From assembly GCF_000763375.1 (NCBI RefSeq), contig NZ_JPSY01000001.1:372001-436000 (forward strand): a stretch of DNA of 64,000 bases, given 5' to 3'. The DNA comes from Microbacterium profundi. GTDB lineage: Bacteria; Actinomycetota; Actinomycetes; Actinomycetales; Microbacteriaceae. Positions 42,520-50,925 of the stretch are shown here, in pieces. The notes beneath the pieces are model-generated. The model saw nothing but the letters and a program-made list of their open reading frames with translations, made no database searches and was not told the origin of the DNA. Position numbers and translations under genes: made by a program. The first letter of the stretch is position 1. Every line of letters starts with the position of its first letter.

Positions 42520-43559
42520 TCCTGCATGACGTAGTCCTTGCCCTCGAGGCGGGCCTTGCCCTTCGCGCGGGCCTCGGCGACCGATCCGGTCGCGACGAGA
42601 TCGTCGAACGAGATGACCTCCGCCTTGATGAAGCCCTTCTCGAAGTCGGTGTGGATGACACCGGCGGCCTGCGGCGCCTTCGACCCCTTGGGGATCGTCC
42701 AGGCACGAGCCTCCTTGGGACCGGCAGTGAGGTACGTCTGCAGGCCCAACGTGTCGAAGCCGATGCGGGCGAGCTGGTCGAGGCCCGACTCGTCCTGACC
42801 TGTCGACGCGAGCAGCTCGGCCGCATCCTCCGGGTCGAGGTCGATGAGCTCCGACTCGATCTTCGCGTCGAGGAAGATCGCCTTGGCCGGTGCGACAAGC
42901 GCTTCGAGTTCGGCCTTGCGCCCAGCATCCGTCAGCACGGCCTCGTCGACGTTGAACACGAAGATGACCGGCTTCGAGGTGAGCAGACCGAGTTCCTTGA
43001 TCGGGGCGAGGTCGATACCGCTCACCGAGAGCAGGATGCCGCGTTCCAGAGCATCCTTCGCAGCGTTCGCCGCCTCGAGCACCGAGGGATCGGCCTTCTT
43101 GCCACGCACTTCCTTCTCGAACCGCGGAATCGCCTTCTCAACGGTCTGCAGATCGGCGAGCATGAGCTCGGCGTTGATCGTCTCGAGATCGTCCTTGGGG
43201 TTGATCGCACCCTCGACATGAACGACGTCGTCGTCGTCGAATCCGCGCACGACCTGGGCGATGGCATCCGCCTCACGGATGTTCGCGAGGAACTGGTTGC
43301 CCAGTCCCTCTCCCTCGCTCGCACCGCGCACGATGCCGGCGATGTCGACGAATGACACGGCCGCCGGGAGGATGCGCTCGCTGCCGAAGATCTCGGAGAG
43401 CACGTTCAACCGCGCGTCGGGAAGATTCACCACACCGACGTTGGGCTCGATCGTCGCGAACGGGTAGTTCGCCGCGAGCACGTCGTTCTTGGTGAGTGCA
43501 TTGAAAAGAGTCGACTTGCCGACGTTGGGCAAGCCCACGATCCCGATAGTTAGAGCCAC
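42486..43559 (-). CDS. ychF: Redox-regulated ATPase/GTPase YchF (OLA1 family)
   Basis: 357 aa. G1 GLPNVGKSTLFNAL at the N-terminus, G3 DIAGIVRGASEGEGLGNQFL, and the noncanonical G4 region (FVFNVDEAVL). The C-terminal TGS-like domain ends GSVAEARAKGKARLEGKDYV, then GDVVEFRFNV. The protein binds ribosomes and hydrolyses ATP; it is implicated in translation and stress control. Intact. The accessory patch is attached directly at its 3' end. Confidence 0.96.
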   Translation of the reverse strand: MALTIGIVGLPNVGKSTLFNALTKNDVLAANYPFATIEPNVGVVNLPDARLNVLSEIFGSERILPAAVSFVDIAGIVRGASEGEGLGNQFLANIREADAIAQVVRGFDDDDVVHVEGAINPKDDLETINAELMLADLQTVEKAIPRFEKEVRGKKADPSVLEAANAAKDALERGILLSVSGIDLAPIKELGLLTSKPVIFVFNVDEAVLTDAGRKAELEALVAPAKAIFLDAKIESELIDLDPEDAAELLASTGQDESGLDQLARIGFDTLGLQTYLTAGPKEARAWTIPKGSKAPQAAGVIHTDFEKGFIKAEVISFDDLVATGSVAEARAKGKARLEGKDYVMQDGDVVEFRFNV

Positions 43560-43669
43560 GGGATACGAGTCTACCCGGCGAGGATGCCGTGGTCCTGCGG
43601 AAACTCAACCGTGGAGTCCCGCCCGGGCGAGGAGTCAGGCGCGGACAGCGCGACGCAGCTGCATCCTGT

Positions 43670-43828
43670 TCATCGCGCGCTTCCACTCCCACCGACGTCG
43701 GCGATCCGGAGCGATCCGTGGGGCAGATTCTCGAGCATCCACGCCACGGCGTCGAAGGGATAGTCCGGCCGCGCCGCCTCGTAATCGGCTGCCGCAGCGC
43801 CGAAGGAAGTTGCCCGCGCATCGCTCAT
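43670..43828 (-). pseudogene. N-terminal remnant of a class I SAM-dependent methyltransferase
   Basis: ATG at 43828; 52 codons read MSDARATSFGAAAADYEAAR, then PDYPFDAVAWMLENLP and RIADVGGSGSAR before TGA. This is the start of a UbiE/SmtA-like methyltransferase up to the first strand (IADVG). The SAM glycine loop and the rest are gone. A basic tail in another frame (WKRAMNRMQLRRAVRA, ending at 43635) may be the other end. Found by direct reading of the 328-nt gap between ychF and the exonuclease. Confidence 0.65.
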
Positions 43829-43887
43829 GTGGCCAGCCTACGGCGAGTCTGCGACATCACGCACGGCACCGGAGAGAAGGTGGTGAG

Positions 43888-44481
43888 GTGCCCCTGGACT
43901 TCACCGCAATCGACTTCGAGACGGCGAATTCCAGCCCCGCCTCGGCATGCTCCGTCGGACTCGTCCGCGTACGCGACGGCGAGGTGGTCGCCACCGCCGG
44001 CTGGCTGATCCGTCCGCCGGAAGGACACGACGAGTTCCAGGACTGGAACATCAAGATCCACGGCATCCACCCTCACCAGGTCCGCACGGCCGCGACCTGG
44101 GAAGACCAGTTCGACCGGCTCTGCGCTTTCGCAGGAGACGACGTGCTCGTCGCACACAATGCCGGCTTCGACACGAAGGTGCTGCGCACCGCGTCAGAGG
44201 TGACCGGCCTCCAGTGCCCGCCGTATCGCTCGCTGTGCAGCCTCCAGGTCGCGCGCAAGGTCTACGACCTCGACTCGTATCGCCTGCCTGTGGCGGCCGC
44301 TGCCGCAGGGTTCGCCGACTTCTCCCACCACGACGCGCTGGCGGATGCGCGGGCCTGTGCCCAGATCGTCATCGACGCCGCTGCACGGACCGCTGCCGCT
44401 GACGTCGACGAGCTCGCTCTGGCGCTGAGCCTGCGGCTTGCGGAGCATCCGGTGCGCGTGCTGGAGCGGGCTGTCGCTTGA
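43888..44481 (+). CDS. DnaQ-like 3'-5' exonuclease
   Basis: 197 aa, DEDDh type. Exo I is FTAIDFETANSSPASACSVG, Exo II includes VLVAHNAGFDTKVLR, and Exo III is FSHHDALADARACAQI. It degrades single-stranded DNA or RNA ends; a polymerase proofreading partner is not visible. GTG at 43888 has GAGAAGG upstream and is where homology begins; a longer upstream frame exists but runs into the ychF region. 71 nt to the ankyrin gene. Confidence 0.88.
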   Translation: MPLDFTAIDFETANSSPASACSVGLVRVRDGEVVATAGWLIRPPEGHDEFQDWNIKIHGIHPHQVRTAATWEDQFDRLCAFAGDDVLVAHNAGFDTKVLRTASEVTGLQCPPYRSLCSLQVARKVYDLDSYRLPVAAAAAGFADFSHHDALADARACAQIVIDAAARTAAADVDELALALSLRLAEHPVRVLERAVA

Positions 44482-44489
44482 TCTCGGCG

Positions 44490-44541
44490 GTGGGCAACTC
44501 CCGCGGTGCGCACCTTCCGCAGTGGGCACCTTCCGCAGTGC
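44490..44541 (+). repeat. Three tandem 16-bp units upstream of the ankyrin gene
   Basis: Units at 44490-44505, 44506-44521 and 44522-44537: GTGNGCAMCTYCCGCR, with the last two differing at one base. A fourth partial unit (GTGCACAA) runs into the -10-like region. Possible iterated binding sites or a short tandem expansion. Confidence 0.7.
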
Positions 44542-44552
44542 ACAATGAGTGC

Positions 44553-44960
44553 ATGACGAATCCCACCGGCGACTCCCCCGTCAGCCTCGAGGTCATCGAG
44601 GGCACCTTCGATCTCGCGCGTCAGGGCCGTACCGGTCCGCTCGGCGAGATGATCGACGCCGGCGTGCCGATCGACGTGCGCAATCCGCGCGGCGACACCG
44701 TGCTGATCGTCGCGACCTATGCCGAGCAGGAGCACACCGTCGCCGATCTCGTGCGACGCGGGGCGGATCTCAACGCGCTGAACGCAGCGGGGCAGACGGC
44801 GATCTCCTGCGCGGTGTTCCGCAAGAACGAGACGCTGCTGCGCATGCTTCTCGATGCGGGCGCCGACCCGGATGCCGGACCCCTGTCGGCCATCGCGATC
44901 ACCGAGCAGTTCGCGCTGCCCGAGATGCGCACGATCCTCGACGAGTACGCGGGCCGTTGA
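44553..44960 (+). CDS. Ankyrin-repeat protein
   Basis: 135 aa. Ankyrin consensus blocks are GPLGEMIDAGVPIDVRNPRG, DTVLIVATYAEQEHTVADLV, RRGADLNALNAAGQTAISCA and NETLLRMLLDAGADPDA. Two to three repeats with caps, cytoplasmic, with no other domain. Ankyrins mediate protein binding; a similar protein is often next to a catalase or exonuclease gene in actinobacteria, and here a DnaQ-like gene is adjacent. ATG at 44553. Confidence 0.85.
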   Translation: MTNPTGDSPVSLEVIEGTFDLARQGRTGPLGEMIDAGVPIDVRNPRGDTVLIVATYAEQEHTVADLVRRGADLNALNAAGQTAISCAVFRKNETLLRMLLDAGADPDAGPLSAIAITEQFALPEMRTILDEYAGR

Positions 44961-45037
44961 GTCTCCGGCCGGTCCTCTCGAATCGTTGAGCGGAGCGGCA
45001 TCCGGCCGATGTCGGTGGCCGGGTGCACGCTGGAGCC

Positions 45038-46366
45038 ATGGATGCTCCGCTGATCGCTCTCATCGCCGTCACCGCGCTCGCGGTCGGCCTCGTCGTGGGC
45101 TGGTTCTCTCGAGCGGCGCGCGATGCCGCCGCGCACACCCGCAGCGCGACGGAACTCGCCCGCACTCAGGCCGAGCTCGCCGCCGCCCGCGATGATCGCG
45201 ACCGGCAGTACGACATGTACCGGGATGCTGTGGAGCATGCCCGCGTCGAGCAGCGTGCCGAAGCGCAGCGGGTGCAGCAGCAGAACGCCGTGCTGACCGC
45301 GCTGGCGCCGGTGCGCGATTCGCTGCAGCAGATGCAGAACAAGGTGGCGTCCCTCGAGCAGGAGCGGCATGCGCAGTTCGGCTCTCTCGCAGAGCAGTTG
45401 CGCAGGGCTCAGGAGTCCGACGAGGCGCTGCGCGCGACCACCGAATCGCTCGCGGGCGCACTCCGTTCGACATCGACCCGCGGCGTGTGGGGCGAGACCC
45501 AGTTGCGACGAGTGGTCGAGGCCGCCGGTCTCACCCGGCATGTCGACTTCGACCTGCAGTCCACGATCTCGTCCGATCGCGGTCAGGGTCGCCCCGACAT
45601 GGTCATCCGCCTGGCCGGGGGCACTTCGATCGCCGTGGATGCGAAGGTGCCTCTCGACGCCTATCTCGAGGCGAGCGCGTTGAGTGGCGACGCTCAGGAG
45701 ACTCAGCGCCGCCAGTTCATGCAGAAGCATGTCAAGGCCGTCCGCGCGCACATCGACGCCCTCGCGAAGAAGGCCTACTGGTCGGGGCTCGACGCGAGTC
45801 CCGAGTTCGTGATCTGCTTCCTGCCGAGCGAGTCGCTGCTCGCATCGGCGATCGACGAAGATCCGACGCTGCTCGACTACGCCTTCGGCAGGCGCGTCGC
45901 GCTCGCCTCGCCGGTGAATCTCTGGGCCGTGCTGAAGACCGTCGCATTCACCTGGACGCAGCAGGAGGTCTCGACCGAGGCGCGCACACTTCTCAACCTC
46001 GGAACGCAGCTCTTCGACCGTCTCGGTGTCCTCGCCGGGCATGCCGACGACATGAGGCGGGCGCTGGAGCGCACGGTGGAGAGCTATAACCGCTTCGCCG
46101 GCTCGCTCGAGACCCGCGTGCTGGTCACCGCTCGTCAGTTCCCTGGGATCGACGCTTCGGCGCTGGACGCTGTTCCACAGACGATCACGACCTCACCACG
46201 CCGATTCACCGCGCCGGAGCTGGTCGAGGATGCGCGGCGAGTCGAGAACTCCGAACCGGTCGAGGATGAGGAGCCGGCCCAGCGGGCAGTGCTGTTCGAA
46301 AGCGTGCAACTGGAGGGAATCCAGGCCGACCTCGACGCCGTGCGGCGCCGTATGGACGAAGGTTAG
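45038..46366 (+). CDS. rmuC: DNA recombination protein RmuC
   Basis: 442 aa. An N-terminal membrane anchor (IALIAVTALAVGLVVGWFS) is followed by a coiled coil (about 30-150, rich in Gln/Glu/Ala), then the RmuC nuclease-like domain: TRGVWGETQLRRVVEAAGL, DMVIRLAGGTSIAVDAKVPL, ESLLASAIDEDPTLLDYAF, TVAFTWTQQEVS. The VDAKVP block belongs to the PD-(D/E)XK-like fold. RmuC limits inversions and rearrangements at short inverted repeats, notable in this repeat-rich window. ATG at 45038. Confidence 0.94.
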   Translation: MDAPLIALIAVTALAVGLVVGWFSRAARDAAAHTRSATELARTQAELAAARDDRDRQYDMYRDAVEHARVEQRAEAQRVQQQNAVLTALAPVRDSLQQMQNKVASLEQERHAQFGSLAEQLRRAQESDEALRATTESLAGALRSTSTRGVWGETQLRRVVEAAGLTRHVDFDLQSTISSDRGQGRPDMVIRLAGGTSIAVDAKVPLDAYLEASALSGDAQETQRRQFMQKHVKAVRAHIDALAKKAYWSGLDASPEFVICFLPSESLLASAIDEDPTLLDYAFGRRVALASPVNLWAVLKTVAFTWTQQEVSTEARTLLNLGTQLFDRLGVLAGHADDMRRALERTVESYNRFAGSLETRVLVTARQFPGIDASALDAVPQTITTSPRRFTAPELVEDARRVENSEPVEDEEPAQRAVLFESVQLEGIQADLDAVRRRMDEG

Positions 46367-46653
46367 GCGCTGCCGGGAACCCAGCTGAGCAGGGCGATCA
46401 CGAGACCGGAGCTCACGACGAAGGCACCGATCATCCACCACGAGCTGAGCTCGTGCCCCTCGGGCCGGCGCACGCGGAACAGCACATCCGCGCGGCGCGC
46501 GGGATCGACGTTCGGCGGAGCGACTGTCGCGGCTGCTGCGGCTGCGACACGAGCGGCCTCGTCCTCCGGAGTGATCCGAAGAATACGGCCCGTGTTCGTG
46601 GTGACCATAGCCGTCGCTCGTGACTTCGCGTCCCGCGTCTGCTCCGTGGTCAT
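46363..46653 (-). CDS. Small C-tail-anchored membrane protein
   Basis: 96 aa. A polar N-terminal 65 residues (including TGRILRITPEDEAARVAAAA) precede one C-terminal transmembrane helix (WWMIGAFVVSSGLVIALLSW). No known domain. ATG at 46653 is used; a longer upstream frame would add a poorly coding part. Its stop overlaps the rmuC stop by 4 nt from the opposite strand. Function unknown. Confidence 0.7.
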   Translation of the reverse strand: MTTEQTRDAKSRATAMVTTNTGRILRITPEDEAARVAAAAAATVAPPNVDPARRADVLFRVRRPEGHELSSWWMIGAFVVSSGLVIALLSWVPGSA

Positions 46654-46809
46654 CTCACCCTCCTGGATGCCGTCGTGAACTGTGACGGCGACGAACCCAG
46701 GGCCTATTGTGCCAGCAAAGCCTGAATAAGACCGGACGCAGCGCGACGCCGGCATACCGGGTCGGTAACGATCAGGGCCGCGAAGATCGCGGAATCGGGC
46801 CCTCGATCC

Positions 46810-47812
46810 CTAGATGAGTGAGTCCGATTGGCTGTGAACGGCGTGGAGGCTGTTAATCGTTGGCAGAGGGTGTTAAGCCCAATGTGTGAATACCGACCTC
46901 AACACCCTCCTGATCACACTTTACGTCCATCTCGATGACCGGATCCTGCCCGCGATCGGCTTCACCCGGGACCACCACCCCGGTCGCAAGCCCGCGTTGA
47001 ACGATGTCGAGCTGCTGTGTCTACTCGTCGCGCAGCACCTGCTCGGGATCTCCTCTGACCGGAAATGGATCCGATACGCCCGCACCCACTTGAAGAGCAT
47101 GTTTCCGGCGCTGCCTGGCCAGTCCGGGTGGGGCAAGCGCGTCCGCCAATCCACCGGGCTGCTGTCCGCGGTGATCACGGAGCTTGCCCGCGATACCCCG
47201 TCATGGAACGAAGTCACCCGGCTGATCGATTCCACCCCACTGCCGTGTGGGAAGTCCCGCGAGACGGTGAAACGCTCCGACCTTGCCGGTGACGCCGGCT
47301 ACGGGTACTGTGCCTCACATTCCCGGTTCTTCTGGGGCTTCCGCCTCTACCTGGTCTGCACACCGGACGGGATGCCCGTGGTCTGGGGACTCGCGAATCC
47401 GAAGATCGGTGAACGCGAAGCCGCGGCAGCGATGCTCGACCACGACCGCCACCTCATCCAGCCTGGACAAGTCATCATCGGCGACAAAGGCTTCGCCGGG
47501 CGCGAGTTCGAAACCTTCATCACCGAGGACCTCGGCGCACACCTGATCCGTCCCGATCGCAAGGACGAGAAACCGAGGTTCGGGAAACTCGGCGGGATCC
47601 GACAATGGGTCGAGTCCGTGTTCGACACGCTCAAAGGCCAACTCACCCTCGAAGACCACGGCGGACGCACCATCGCTGGTGTTTACTCCCGCGTCGCCGC
47701 ACGGCTCCTCGCCCTCGCAGCCGGAATCTGGCACAACTGGCTCATCGGAGCACCCGTCAAACGCTCACTCATCGCCTACGACCACTAAACCCAATCGGAC
47801 TCACTCATCTAG
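46810..47812 (+). mobile_element. IS982-family insertion sequence (about 1.0 kb)
   Basis: Perfect 22-bp terminal inverted repeats at 46810-46831 and 47791-47812, beginning CTAGATGAGTGAG, enclose one transposase. No target-site duplication is visible: left flank CTCGATCC, right flank AGCCACTT. The right repeat provides the stop codon of glpX. Confidence 0.9.
46886..47788 (+). CDS. IS982-type transposase
   Basis: 300 aa, complete. DDE residues are in LIDSTPLPCGKSRET (first Asp), VIIGDKGFAGREFE (second Asp) and GIRQWVESVFDTLKGQLTLE (Glu). SHSRFFWGFRLYLVC is typical of IS982-family transposases. GTG at 46886. The whole gene and both ends are intact, so the element may be active or recently arrived. 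Confidence 0.9.
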   Translation: MNTDLNTLLITLYVHLDDRILPAIGFTRDHHPGRKPALNDVELLCLLVAQHLLGISSDRKWIRYARTHLKSMFPALPGQSGWGKRVRQSTGLLSAVITELARDTPSWNEVTRLIDSTPLPCGKSRETVKRSDLAGDAGYGYCASHSRFFWGFRLYLVCTPDGMPVVWGLANPKIGEREAAAAMLDHDRHLIQPGQVIIGDKGFAGREFETFITEDLGAHLIRPDRKDEKPRFGKLGGIRQWVESVFDTLKGQLTLEDHGGRTIAGVYSRVAARLLALAAGIWHNWLIGAPVKRSLIAYDH

Positions 47813-48795
47813 AGCCACTTGGAGACGAGGTGCTCCGACGCGATGCGGCGAAGAGTTCCGGAGGCACCGCGCAACACCACCGATTCGGTGTACACGTAGT
47901 TGCCCTCGCGGCGCACACCGGCAACCAGCTGCCCGTCGGTGACCCCTGTCGCGACGAAGATCGTGTTGTCGCCCTTGACCAGGTCATCGGCCTCGTAGAC
48001 GCGGTCCATCTCGAGTCCTGCATCGATGCCGCGCTGACGCTCATCGTCGTCACGCGGCCACAGCCGCCCCTGGATGTGGCCACCGAGAGCCTTGATCGCA
48101 CAGGCGGTGACGATGCCTTCCGGGCTGCCGCCGACGCCGACGCACATGTCAGTGCGGGCACCGTGACGCGCGGCGTTGATGCCGCCGGCGACATCGCCGT
48201 CACTCATCAGGCGCGTGCCTGCACCGGCCGCACGGATCTCTTCGATGAGCTTCTCGTGCCGCGGTCGGTTCAGCACCGAGACGACGAGCTCGTCCACGGG
48301 CTTGCCCAGGGCCTTCGAGAGCAGGCGGATGTTCTCGCCGATGGGCAGTCGGATGTCGACGACGCCGACACCTGCGGGGCCGGTGACGAGCTTGTCCATG
48401 TAGAAGACACTCGACGCATCGAGCATCGTGCCGCGATCGGAGACCGCGATGACGGAGAGTGCGTTCTGTCGGCCCGCCGCCGTGAGCGAGGTGCCGTCGA
48501 TCGGGTCGACGGCGATGTCGCACTCCGGACCTCGACCGGCGCCGACCTCTTCGCCGTTGAACAGCATCGGCGCGTTGTCCTTCTCGCCCTCGCCGATGAC
48601 GACCCGGCCCTGGAAGTTCACGGTGCCGAGGAAGGCGCGCATCGCGTCGACCGCAGCACCGTCCGCAGCCTCCTTGTCGCCACGGCCGATGAACGGCACA
48701 GCCCGGATGGATGCCGCCTCGGTCGCACGCACCAGTTCCAGCGCGAGGTTTCGATCGGGACGCAAGGGGCTCATATCGGCCGTCAGACTCACCAT
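47809..48795 (-). CDS. glpX: Class II fructose-1,6-bisphosphatase
   Basis: 328 aa of the GlpX family, which makes fructose-6-phosphate in gluconeogenesis. Metal and substrate motifs: GEGEKDNAPMLFNGEEVG, DIAVDPIDGTSLTAAGRQNA, and GVGGSPEGIVTACAIKALGG. ATG at 48795 is used; an internal ATG at 48774 (SPLRPDRNLAL) is an alternative. The TAG stop (47809-47811) lies inside the right inverted repeat of the IS982 element. The length looks normal, so at most the native stop was replaced. Divergent from fba. Confidence 0.94.
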   Translation of the reverse strand: MVSLTADMSPLRPDRNLALELVRATEAASIRAVPFIGRGDKEAADGAAVDAMRAFLGTVNFQGRVVIGEGEKDNAPMLFNGEEVGAGRGPECDIAVDPIDGTSLTAAGRQNALSVIAVSDRGTMLDASSVFYMDKLVTGPAGVGVVDIRLPIGENIRLLSKALGKPVDELVVSVLNRPRHEKLIEEIRAAGAGTRLMSDGDVAGGINAARHGARTDMCVGVGGSPEGIVTACAIKALGGHIQGRLWPRDDDERQRGIDAGLEMDRVYEADDLVKGDNTIFVATGVTDGQLVAGVRREGNYVYTESVVLRGASGTLRRIASEHLVSKWL

Positions 48796-48980
48796 GTGGT
48801 CAGCCTAACCAGCGGACTGCACGGAACTGCAGGTGTTTCGCGCGAATTCACACGAAGGAATCGAACTTCTTAACCCTGGCGAAGAGCCTGGTCTCTGAGA
48901 GGGGGCAGCAGGCCACGGCATCCGCTCGTCGCCAGCGATAGAGTTGGGGCTGTCCCGGCTCATCTATCGCAGGAGTTTTC

Positions 48981-50009
48981 ATGCCCGTCGCCACTCCGGA
49001 CCAGTACGCAGAAATGCTCGACCGTGCGAAGGCCGGTGGGTTCGCGTATCCCGCGTTCAACGTCTCCAGCTCGCAGACCATCAACTCCGTCCTCCAGGGG
49101 CTGACCGAGGCCGGCTCCGACGGCATCATCCAGGTCACCACCGGTGGTGCCGACTACTTCGCCGGCCACACGGTGAAGGCTCGTGCCACCGGCGCTCTCG
49201 CGTTCGCGCGCTACGCCACCGAGGTCGCCAAGAACTATCCGGTCACTGTCGCCCTGCACACCGACCACTGCCCGAAGGATGCCCTTGCCGGCTTCGTCGA
49301 GCCGCTGATCGCCGCCTCTGAAGAAGAAGTCAAGGCGGGTCGGAGCCCAATCTTCCAGTCGCACATGTGGGACGGCTCGGCTGTTCCCCTCGCGGAGAAC
49401 ATCGAGATCGCGAAGGACCTGCTCCCCCGCATGAAGGCGATCAACGCGATCCTCGAGGTCGAGATCGGCGTCGTCGGCGGCGAGGAAGACGGCGTGCAGC
49501 ACGAAGGTTCGAACGAGGCTCTCTACACGACCTTCGCGGATGTCGATCAGGCCGTGCAGGCGCTCGGCATGGGCGAGCAGGGCCGCTACATCGCCGCCCT
49601 CACCTTCGGCAACGTCCACGGCGTGTACAAGCCGGGCGGCGTGAAGCTGCGCCCCGAACTGCTGGGCGAGATCCAGCAGCAGGTTGCCGCGAAGTACAAC
49701 ACCGGCGCGAAGCCGCTCGACCTCGTCTTCCACGGAGGCTCCGGCTCGACCGACGAGGAGATCGCCCTCGCAGTCGCCAACGGCGTCATCAAGATGAACA
49801 TCGACACCGACACGCAGTACGCCTACACGCGTGCGATCGCCGACTACATGTTCAAGAACTACGACGGCGTCCTGAAGGTCGACGGCGAGGTCGGAAACAA
49901 GAAGCTCTACGATCCCCGCGCATGGGGCAAGGTCGCCGAGTCGGCGATGGCCGCTCGCGTAGTCGGCTCGACCCGCCAGCTCGGCTCGTACGGCCAGTCC
50001 AAGAGCTGA
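48981..50009 (+). CDS. fba: Class II fructose-bisphosphate aldolase
   Basis: 342 aa. The zinc-binding and catalytic blocks VALHTDHCPKDALAGF, EVEIGVVGGEEDGVQHEG, NVHGVYKPG and DLVFHGGSGSTDEEI match class II aldolases of the Fba A subtype. Cleaves fructose-1,6-bisphosphate in glycolysis; the neighbour glpX works in the reverse pathway. ATG at 48981 has CAGGAG upstream. Confidence 0.97.
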   Translation: MPVATPDQYAEMLDRAKAGGFAYPAFNVSSSQTINSVLQGLTEAGSDGIIQVTTGGADYFAGHTVKARATGALAFARYATEVAKNYPVTVALHTDHCPKDALAGFVEPLIAASEEEVKAGRSPIFQSHMWDGSAVPLAENIEIAKDLLPRMKAINAILEVEIGVVGGEEDGVQHEGSNEALYTTFADVDQAVQALGMGEQGRYIAALTFGNVHGVYKPGGVKLRPELLGEIQQQVAAKYNTGAKPLDLVFHGGSGSTDEEIALAVANGVIKMNIDTDTQYAYTRAIADYMFKNYDGVLKVDGEVGNKKLYDPRAWGKVAESAMAARVVGSTRQLGSYGQSKS

Positions 50010-50028
50010 CCTGCAGATCGTGTGGAAG

Positions 50029-50058
50029 ATGCCCCGGCCCGGTTTCGGGTCGGGGCAT
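50029..50058 (+). terminator. fba terminator hairpin
   Basis: Arms ATGCCCCGGCCCG (50029-50041) and CGGGTCGGGGCAT (50046-50058), with one G-U-type mismatch and a 4-nt loop, 20 nt after the fba stop. Confidence 0.8.
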
Positions 50059-50150
50059 TCTCATTGCCGGCAGGCCCGCCCGCAGGGGGCCTTGCCACCG
50101 GTGGCGAGAAGGAGCATCGTTGAAGCATCCGATCCACGAGGAGGGGTGTC

Positions 50151-50339
50151 ATGGCGATGCAGGCGAAACCCGGTGACCGGTTGATCGTCGAAGGGCGCAC
50201 CGATACGGCTCACAGGCGCGAAGGGGAGATCCTCGAGGTCCATGGCGAGGACGGATCCCCGCCCTTTATGGTGCGGTGGGACGATGGGCACGAGGGCACG
50301 GTCTATCCCGGACCCGATGCCCACGTCGTGGATCGTTGA
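50151..50339 (+). CDS. DUF1918 small protein
   Basis: 62 aa. AKPGDRLIVEGRTDTAHRRE, GEILEVHGEDGSPPFMVRW and DDGHEGTVYPGPDA match the DUF1918 domain, an SH3-like beta barrel found as a stand-alone protein in actinobacteria, often in stress contexts. Function unknown. ATG at 50151 follows GAGGAGGGGTGTC, a strong Shine-Dalgarno. Short and monocistronic. Confidence 0.88.
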   Translation: MAMQAKPGDRLIVEGRTDTAHRREGEILEVHGEDGSPPFMVRWDDGHEGTVYPGPDAHVVDR

Positions 50340-50370
50340 GGCCCGTTCGCTGAGTGGAAGCGCGCTTGGC

Positions 50371-50859
50371 TCACTGCGCCATGCGCTCGCCCGCCGGTGA
50401 CAGCACCCACCACACGTCGTTGACTCCCTGGCCTGCGACATCTCCCGCAGCCGAATCACCTGCGAAGTAGTACAAAGGCCATCCGTTGAGCGTGACCTGG
50501 GTGGCACCGTCGACGCCGGTGATCGTACCGAGTTCGCCGGTCACCCCATCACCTGCCACCGGGTCGCCGTCTGTGGTCACCGCCGGCCAGTTCGTCGCGC
50601 ACTGCCCCTCACAGGTGCTCTCCCCTGCACCTTGCGTGTCGCTGTCGAACATGTAGACGGTCATCCCCTCGGCGTCGACCACGATCTCACCGAGCTCGTG
50701 GTCGGCGACCATGAGCTGAGCGCCCTCGGCGGTCATGCCGTATCCGTCGCCCGGGTCCGATGGCGGGGCCGCCGGGTCGGACGTGCCGCCTGCGCAGCCA
50801 GACAAAGCCAGCGTGAGCAGAGCGGCCATCGCAGCGGCCCTGCCGATCTTCCTGAACAT
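50371..50859 (-). CDS. Secreted lipoprotein with Y-x4-D repeats (COG4315 type)
   Basis: 162 aa. Signal peptide with lipobox LALSGC (Cys22), then a Pro/Asp-rich linker. Two repeats follow the pattern ADHELGEIVVDAEGMTVYMF and GATQVTLNGWPLYYFAGD, with STCEGQCATNWPAV between; the paired cysteines are typical of this family. The function is not established. Separated by 66 nt from the anti-sigma gene upstream on the same strand, so it is probably part of that regulon. ATG at 50859. Confidence 0.88.
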   Translation of the reverse strand: MFRKIGRAAAMAALLTLALSGCAGGTSDPAAPPSDPGDGYGMTAEGAQLMVADHELGEIVVDAEGMTVYMFDSDTQGAGESTCEGQCATNWPAVTTDGDPVAGDGVTGELGTITGVDGATQVTLNGWPLYYFAGDSAAGDVAGQGVNDVWWVLSPAGERMAQ

Positions 50860-50925
50860 GGATCGTCCCTTCCTCTGCGATCGCAACTGCGGTCACCGGG
50901 GAAACGACGCCGGCGCCAGAAGGGT

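Noticed and set aside
46800..47830. Target-site duplication of the IS982-type element
   Set aside because: Flanking bases (CTCGATCC and AGCCACTT) do not match.
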